From Agrococcus sp. HG114 (GTDB lineage: Bacteria > Actinomycetota > Actinomycetes > Actinomycetales > Microbacteriaceae), in NCBI RefSeq assembly GCF_024723325.1, contig NZ_JANQCH010000008.1, forward strand, positions 1 through 36,767: 36,767 bases of DNA. Direction: 5' to 3'. Position numbers and translations under genes: made by a program. Each line of letters starts with the position of its first letter. Positions within the stretch are counted from its first letter, which is position 1. This document shows positions 32,699 to 36,767 of the stretch, piece after piece. The notes under the pieces were generated by a model. The model ran no database searches, was not told the origin of the DNA, and was given only the letters and a program-made list of their open reading frames with translations.

Positions 32699-34342
32699 AT
32701 GGGTGCGCTCGCTGGGATCGGCGTCGGCCGGGGGATCGCCGTCGCGAGGGTGCTGCGGATGCCGGAGCCGCTCGAGCCGCCCACCGACGAGCCGCTCACG
32801 GGCGACGTCGACGCCGAGCACGAGCGCGTGCGCGCCGCCCTCGACCACGTCGCCGACGAGCTCGACGCGCGAGCCGCCGCGGCGGGCGGCGAGGCGCAGG
32901 CGGTGCTCGAGGCGGCCGCGCTCATGGCGCAGGATCCCGCGGTGCTCGCCGACGTCCGCACGCGGCTCGAGGACGGCGTGAACGCCGAGCGTGCGGTGTG
33001 GGATGCGTACGCGGGCTTCCGCGACATGCTCACGGCGATGGGCGGGTACATGGCCGAGCGCGCCACCGACCTCGACGACGTCGCCCAGCGCGTCGTCGCG
33101 CGGCTCCGCGGCGTGCCGGCCCCGGGCGTGCCCGCCTCAGACCAGCCGTGCATCCTCGTCGCGCGGGATCTCGCACCCGCCGACACGGCGACGCTCGACC
33201 TCGCGCGCACGCTCGCGCTCGTGACCGAGGAGGGCGGACCCACCTCGCACACCGCGATCCTCGCGCGGTCGAAGTCGCTGCCCGCGGTCGTGGGCGTCGC
33301 GGGGCTCCTCGACGCGGCGGTCGAGGGGCAGCGCGCGATCGTGGACGCGCGGGCCGGCACCGTCGTGCTCGACCCTGACGACGCATCCGTCGACGGCGCA
33401 CTCGCCGAGCGCGAGGCGCGGCTCGCCGCGGCCGCCGCGCCGCTCACCGAGGGCGCGCTCGCCGACGGCACGAGGGTGCCGCTGCTCGCGAACATCGGCT
33501 CGCCGAGGGACGCGGCTGCAGCGATCGAGCTCGGCGCGGAGGGCGTCGGGCTCTTCCGCACCGAGTTCCTCTTCCTCGACGCGCCGGCCGCGCCGAGCGT
33601 CGAGCAGCAGACCGCGAGCTACACCGAGGTGCTGCGGGCCTTCCCCGGCCGCAGGGTCATCGCGCGCGTGCTCGACGCGGGCGCCGACAAGCCGCTCGCC
33701 TTCCTCGGCGAGGCGCGCGAGGAGAACCCGGCGCTCGGGCTGCGGGGCCTGCGCGCGCTGCGAGCGAACGAGCCGATCCTCCGCGACCAGCTCACGGCGC
33801 TCGCGAACGCGGCAGCCGCGACCGAGGCCGAGCTGTGGGTCATGGCGCCGATGGTCGCCGATGTCGAGGAGGCGGAGTACTTCGTCGCGCTCGGCCGCGA
33901 GCTGGGCCTGCAGACCGTGGGCGCTATGGCAGAGGTGCCCTCGATCGCCGTCCTCGCCGACCAGGTGCTCGAGGTGTGCGACTTCGTCTCGATCGGCACG
34001 AACGACCTCACGCAGTACACGCTCGCCGCCGACCGGCAGCTCGGCTCGGTCGCGGCGATGCAGGACCCGTGGCACCCGGCGGTCCTCCGGCTGGTGAAGA
34101 TGCTGGGGGATGCGGGGGCCCGGGCGGGCAAGCACGTCGGGGTGTGCGGCGAGGCGGCCGCCGATCCCGCGCTCGCGGTCGTGCTCGTGGGGCTCGGCGT
34201 CACGACGCTCTCGATGAGCGCCTCCGCCCTCGCCGACGTGCGCGCGGAGCTGCTGACCGTCACGCTCGAGGAGGCCCGAGCGCGGGCCGAGCGTGCGCTC
34301 GGTGCCCGCTCCGCTGCCGAGGCGCGAGCGGCAGCCGCCTGA
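32699..34342 (+). CDS. ptsI: PTS enzyme I (phosphoenolpyruvate-protein phosphotransferase)
   Basis: First enzyme of the sugar phosphotransferase system: takes phosphate from phosphoenolpyruvate and passes it to HPr. The product is 547 aa. The N-terminal HPr-binding domain is followed by the swivelling phosphohistidine domain with His184 in E-E-G-G-P-T-S-H-T-A-I. The PEP-binding barrel has G-V-G-L-F-R-T-E-F-L-F, L-D-A-G-A-D-K-P, G-T-N-D-L-T-Q-Y and Cys483 in V-G-V-C-G-E-A-A. All catalytic residues are present. HPr and sugar-specific EII genes are not next to it, so partners must be encoded elsewhere. Downstream are only IS remnants. Confidence 0.95.
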   Translation: MGALAGIGVGRGIAVARVLRMPEPLEPPTDEPLTGDVDAEHERVRAALDHVADELDARAAAAGGEAQAVLEAAALMAQDPAVLADVRTRLEDGVNAERAVWDAYAGFRDMLTAMGGYMAERATDLDDVAQRVVARLRGVPAPGVPASDQPCILVARDLAPADTATLDLARTLALVTEEGGPTSHTAILARSKSLPAVVGVAGLLDAAVEGQRAIVDARAGTVVLDPDDASVDGALAEREARLAAAAAPLTEGALADGTRVPLLANIGSPRDAAAAIELGAEGVGLFRTEFLFLDAPAAPSVEQQTASYTEVLRAFPGRRVIARVLDAGADKPLAFLGEAREENPALGLRGLRALRANEPILRDQLTALANAAAATEAELWVMAPMVADVEEAEYFVALGRELGLQTVGAMAEVPSIAVLADQVLEVCDFVSIGTNDLTQYTLAADRQLGSVAAMQDPWHPAVLRLVKMLGDAGARAGKHVGVCGEAAADPALAVVLVGLGVTTLSMSASALADVRAELLTVTLEEARARAERALGARSAAEARAAAA

Positions 34343-34375
34343 GCCTTTCCCTGGTGGGCCGGTCTGCGCCGCAGG

Positions 34376-34609
34376 GCGCCGACCGAGTCGGCGGGACATG
34401 GTCGCGTTGAGTTGCCGGAAGATGGCGCGGCGACGTAGCGCACGGACGCAGATGATGAGCGCGAAGGTTGCGTGCCTGGGTCGGTGACGACCGGTGAGCG
34501 GGATCCGGTGCAAGGAGGCGGTCAGCGCTCGGAAGACGCGGGAGTGACTGGAGCTGCCGGCGAGCCCCGGCAACCGGGTGACGCCGGCGATGTGAGCAAA
34601 CGCTGCCCG
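34376..34609 (-). pseudogene. IS110 family transposase remnant (C-terminal part)
   Basis: On the minus strand a stretch reads R-A-A-F-A-H-I-A-G-V-T-R-L-P, then S-S-S-H and R-A-L-T-A-S-L-H-R-I, and further on R-R-R-A-I-F-R-Q-L. This parallels the end of IS110 (Transposase_20) proteins: A-A-F-A-x-L-A-G-V-x-P-L-P, S-S-G, G-D-R-x-L-N-x-A-L-H-x-I, then a basic R-E-I-x-R-x-L tail. The GGD that precedes R-A-L has been lost and the frame is probably disrupted between the conserved blocks. The rest of the element, including the catalytic DEDD part, is missing. Identification is from remembered family motifs only. Confidence 0.5.
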
Positions 34610-34619
34610 CGGTGTGAGC

Positions 34620-35075
34620 GACGTCGAGGATGGTCGCGTCCACAACGGCGATCGTCTCTACGCGCCACGCCGCACGCTGCACACCGGCGCCGAGCTGCTC
34701 ACCGGCCGGCAGGAGCAGCGGATCGACGCGCCGTTCGCAGGCGCTGTGGAGAGGTGACTCGGGCCGGCTACTAGCGCTTCATCACCGCCCACCGGCATCC
34801 CGACAAGCAAGCAGGCAGCGGGCCAGGCACGTCCTGATCGACTCGGTCCGCGCCAGCCGGAGCGCACTGACCCAGCTGCGCGAGCTAGCCGCACGCCCCG
34901 GCAGCGCTCCGCCGACGTGCTCGCGGTTCTTCGACCGGCCCGGCACCTCCAACCGGCCGACCGAGGCGATCACAAGGCCGCTGGAGCACCGCGGCTTCGC
35001 GCTCGCCTCTTGCAACGTCGCTAACTGCATCGCGCGATCCGCGGGGCTTCGGGCTGCGTCAACACGCTGGCTCGC
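34620..35075 (+). pseudogene. ISL3 family transposase remnant, frameshifted
   Basis: Pieces of an ISL3 transposase appear in order but in three frames. The first frame reads D-R-L-Y-A-P-R-R-T-L-H-T-G-A-E-L-L-T from about 34647 and stops near 34757. Another reads R-F-I-T-A-H-R-H-P-D-K near 34773. A third reads D-S-V-R-A-S then F-F-D-R-P-G-T-S-N and P-T-E-A-I (around 34930-34980), ending C-I-A-R-S near 35040. In intact ISL3 proteins these correspond to Y-R-A-R-R-T-L-H-T, Y-R-H-P-D, Y-F-D-R-P-G-T-S-N-G-P-T-E-A-I-N-G and Y-I-A-R-S-L. The G after S-N is mutated and at least two frameshifts are present. The N-terminal half and terminal repeats are gone. Confidence 0.8.
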
Positions 35076-35234
35076 GATGAGCCCCTTCAACATTGAACGC
35101 TGTGGGCACTGAGCTGGCACGATCCGGGCTGACTGCGAGTCATTGAGGCATTCCGAACTGGCGTGCCGTTATCCTCGCAGCGGTTGCCCACGACTCGCCC
35201 ATCGGTACATCGCTCATTCCTCTCCCCGGAGCTC
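35076..35234. other. gap without recognisable genes after the IS debris
   Basis: Lower-GC sequence between the ISL3 remnant and the small membrane protein gene. I see no coding frame, no clear terminal inverted repeat and no target-site duplication. It may hold the decayed right end of the ISL3 element. Confidence 0.4.
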
Positions 35235-35240
35235 TAGGCT
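35235..35240 (+). promoter_or_regulatory. -10 element of leaderless promoter (small membrane protein)
   Basis: TAGGCT, six bases, then GTG 35247. It has the same geometry as the housekeeping genes here, even though this region has foreign-looking composition. Confidence 0.5.
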
Positions 35241-35246
35241 CTCGCT

Positions 35247-35597
35247 GTGTCGACGGGAAGTCCAACAGGGCGCGCAGGACGTCCCGTTGCGATCTGCTTC
35301 CTTCTCGTCGCGCTGACCGCGATCGTGCTGGTTGGCATCAACGCCATGATGCTCTCCGAGTCTTGCGCTGCACGCAATGCAACGGACACTGCTCCGGTCG
35401 ACACCGCTGCAGTCGAAGTCGAGCCCGCGGGCGCTGGTTGCAACGTCTATTACAGGCTCCAGGATGGCAGCCGCGAGCAGGGCGCTATAGCCCCCTTAGA
35501 TCTGCGAGCGCCCTTAGGGGTCGTCGCAGGCGGCGCAGCAATCGCTGCTGCCGTTGCATCGCTGATCTCGAATCGGCTCAGTCCTCGGAGGGCATGA
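35247..35597 (+). CDS. small membrane protein with two spans, unknown function
   Basis: A 116 aa protein from GTG 35247. A basic N-terminus (G-R-A-G-R-P) precedes a hydrophobic helix at about 14-36. A polar loop of about 45 residues holds two cysteines (in E-S-C-A-A and A-G-C-N-V-Y) that could form a disulfide outside the cell. A second helix lies at about 88-108, and the end is basic (S-P-R-R-A). Both ends would be cytoplasmic. I do not recognise the family. The stop overlaps an ATG (35594) in ATGA form, implying a coupled second gene, the secreted protein that follows. Codon use is less GC-biased than upstream of 34.3 kb. Confidence 0.65.
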   Translation: MSTGSPTGRAGRPVAICFLLVALTAIVLVGINAMMLSESCAARNATDTAPVDTAAVEVEPAGAGCNVYYRLQDGSREQGAIAPLDLRAPLGVVAGGAAIAAAVASLISNRLSPRRA

Positions 35598-35678
35598 ACG
35601 GCAAGGAACCGAAGTGCAAAGACGCACCTCTTTTCATCACTTGCGGTAACCACGCTGGCGGTCAGCCTCATCGCCGGC
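35594..35678 (+). other. out-of-frame start and signal peptide of the secreted protein
   Basis: ATG 35594 overlaps the upstream stop and reads M-N-G-K-E-P-K-C-K, but then runs into an Arg-rich non-coding frame. One base over, codons from 35598 are open without any start codon and encode K-T-H-L-F-S-S-L-A-V-T-T-L-A-V-S-L then A-A-V-S-A, a clear signal peptide. Loss of one A at the AAA near 35618-35620 would join the two into a normal secretion signal. This is either a frameshift mutation, a sequencing error, or +1 frameshifting. Confidence 0.6.
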
Positions 35679-36446
35679 GTGCCAGCAGCGGTGTCCGCCG
35701 CACCAACCGCCACACAGCAGACGAGCAGCCAAGCAAGCGAGGCCAGCCTCGCGCACCTAGAAGTTTCTTCCCCAATCGGGGCGCGAGACGTGGCGAGGAT
35801 AGCGATTCCAGAGAGCACCGAGTTCGCGGGCGTCCGATACCAGAACGCTGGCCTGATCGGCGAACACGGCGTCGAGTTCGAGTTCAACCTCTACAACGAC
35901 GACCCGGCCTACTCGGGCGTACGCCCCTTCTGCACCCTCAACGGCGACCCGATCGGCGGATACAAGGACCGGTTCTGGGCGCGCAACTACAACTGGAGCT
36001 GGCAAGGACTCAGCAACACGGGCAATTACGCGGCCGCGCAGCCATATGCCGACATCAACGACTCGTCGGATCTTTGCACGCGACAGTCGATCGCGATCGG
36101 CCTCAGGTATCCCCGTCAACTCGCTCGCGGAGCGAACTCGTTCGCGGACTTCAACTTCGTGATTACCGCCCCGCGGGGGCTTGTCGCATCCAACAGGCTT
36201 GGCTCCGTTCTGCAATCGGTCGAGAACGTGTCGTGCCTGCGCGGCGGCGCGCTGACTGACTGCATGGGCCTCAGCGGCGAGGTCAAGCGCGATGAAGGCG
36301 ACGCCACGGGCGCCTACATCACGCTCAACCCCAGCCGCGGGAAGACTGCTCCCGGAACATGTTGGTCCAACAACGACGTCAGCCCGTACGACGGTTTGCC
36401 CGATGCTCCGTACTACTTTCCCTGCAGCCACCTCGGGCAGGGGTAG
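35679..36446 (+). CDS. secreted cysteine-containing protein, unknown function
   Basis: Mature part of an exported protein. GTG 35679 is the first start codon in this frame (255 aa), but the true N-terminus lies upstream, because codons 35616-35690 encode a signal peptide ending V-S-A-A-P. The mature region of about 240 residues has a Thr/Ser/Gln-rich start, then a mixed beta-rich domain with aromatic clusters (R-F-W-A-R-N-Y-N-W-S-W, N-L-Y-N-D-D-P-A-Y) and six cysteines (in P-F-C-T, D-L-C-T, V-S-C-L, T-D-C-M, G-T-C-W, F-P-C-S), consistent with three disulfides outside the cell. I do not recognise the family. Base composition is lower in GC than the housekeeping genes, and the gene sits beside IS remnants, so recent acquisition is likely. 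Confidence 0.7.
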   Translation: MPAAVSAAPTATQQTSSQASEASLAHLEVSSPIGARDVARIAIPESTEFAGVRYQNAGLIGEHGVEFEFNLYNDDPAYSGVRPFCTLNGDPIGGYKDRFWARNYNWSWQGLSNTGNYAAAQPYADINDSSDLCTRQSIAIGLRYPRQLARGANSFADFNFVITAPRGLVASNRLGSVLQSVENVSCLRGGALTDCMGLSGEVKRDEGDATGAYITLNPSRGKTAPGTCWSNNDVSPYDGLPDAPYYFPCSHLGQG

Positions 36447-36460
36447 CTGCTCGAACTGGT

Positions 36461-36498
36461 AGCGAAGCGGAGGGGCGGGCGCGCACCTCCGCTTCGCT
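36461..36498 (+). terminator. terminator after the secreted protein gene
   Basis: AGCGAAGCGGAGG (36461-36473) pairs perfectly with CCTCCGCTTCGCT (36486-36498) around a 12-base loop, 14 bases after the stop. Outside the stem GT and TAC extend the pairing with one bulge. Confidence 0.75.
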
Positions 36499-36521
36499 TA
36501 CCGAGAAGCCGGCGACGGACG

Positions 36522-36553
36522 CTCGGTGTCAGCACGATCGCGCTGACACCGAG
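36522..36553. terminator. second hairpin, probable terminator of the minus-strand gene
   Basis: CTCGGTGTCAGC (36522-36533) pairs perfectly with GCTGACACCGAG (36542-36553), loop ACGATCGC. It lies between convergent genes and could serve either strand. The loop-region sequence CACGATCGCG (36533-36542) is repeated just outside the stem at 36556-36565. Confidence 0.65.
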
Positions 36554-36625
36554 TCACGATCGCGAAGATCGTCTGCCCGCGGCTGGAGCTTCTCCACCCG
36601 CGGGGACCGGAGCGGGCGGGGAGCG

Positions 36626-36767
36626 TCAGCGCTTGCGGCCGGCGGCGCGCGCGACCGCGACGGCGAACTCGCGAGCCCGCTCGCGCTCGCCCTCGATGGG
36701 CAGCACGACGACGTCGCGCGCGACCGCGCTCACCTGCTTGCGCAGCCGCCGCCGCGCTCGCGAGCGC
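36626..36767 (-). CDS. 3' end of an unknown gene
   Basis: Forty-six codons and a TGA on the minus strand, open to the right edge. The tail is strongly basic (R-A-R-R-R-L-R-K-Q-V near the edge), then V-V-V-L-P-I-E-G-E-R-E-R-A-R-E and A-R-A-A-G-R-K-R at the end. The charged, helix-rich composition and GC-ending third positions suggest a real protein, but I do not recognise the family and the length is unknown. Confidence 0.45.
   Translation of the reverse strand, partial: RSRARRRLRKQVSAVARDVVVLPIEGERERAREFAVAVARAAGRKR

Noticed and set aside
1-36767. CRISPR array or prophage
   Set aside because: No regularly spaced repeats and no phage structural, integrase or lysis genes were seen. The only mobile signals are the two transposase remnants.

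Overview
The window is very GC-rich chromosomal DNA with GC-ending codons and almost no AT-rich spacers. Gene content and order (Rv3654c/TadE-like tail, topA, tmk, holB; riboflavin operon behind an FMN riboswitch; DrrA-type ABC-2 transporter) indicate a high-GC actinobacterium. The family Microbacteriaceae is my best guess; this is inference from gene style, not from a marker gene. Most of the window looks like stable housekeeping chromosome. The clear accessory zone is about 34.35-36.45 kb, where base composition drops and IS debris appears.

Layout. 1-4.9 kb: 3' end of a TadE-like gene, then topA-tmk (overlapping) and holB, a DNA topology and replication block. 4.9-8.9 kb: a lipoprotein tripeptidyl-aminopeptidase-type hydrolase converging with a phosphoketolase. 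8.95-10.6 kb: tRNA-Thr(CGT) with a strong terminator, a coupled pair of unknown genes (158 and 58 aa, the latter a single-span membrane protein), and a nicotinamidase. 10.6-14.5 kb: an MMPL exporter behind a repeat-rich promoter, and succinate-semialdehyde dehydrogenase. 14.5-19.1 kb: an ABC exporter half-transporter, divergent from an ABC-2 operon of one ATPase and two permeases with stop/start overlaps. 19.1-24.2 kb: PfkB sugar kinase and surE, then on the other strand a TPC-motif metal P-type ATPase and an MHS-type MFS transporter.

24.35-27.93 kb is a complete riboflavin operon on the minus strand, in the order FMN riboswitch-ribD-ribE-ribBA-ribH. Every junction is a 4-base stop/start overlap, and the ribD Shine-Dalgarno can be enclosed by a hairpin. 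28.0-29.2 kb holds a DUF559/AbiEi-like nuclease gene flanked by copies of one 14-17 bp sequence. 29.2-34.3 kb: GNAT acetyltransferase, trpS, exonuclease III, a YihY/BrkB membrane protein, and PTS enzyme I. 34.37-35.08 kb: degraded IS110 and ISL3 transposase remnants lying head to head. 35.2-36.45 kb: a small two-span membrane protein and a secreted cysteine-containing protein whose signal peptide is out of frame with the only plausible start. The window ends with two strong hairpins and the 3' end of an unknown minus-strand gene.

A pattern recurring across the window is a TAnnnT (sometimes CAnnnT) hexamer followed by 6-8 bases and then the start codon. This implies that many of these genes are transcribed as leaderless mRNAs, while internal operon genes and a few others carry Shine-Dalgarno sites.
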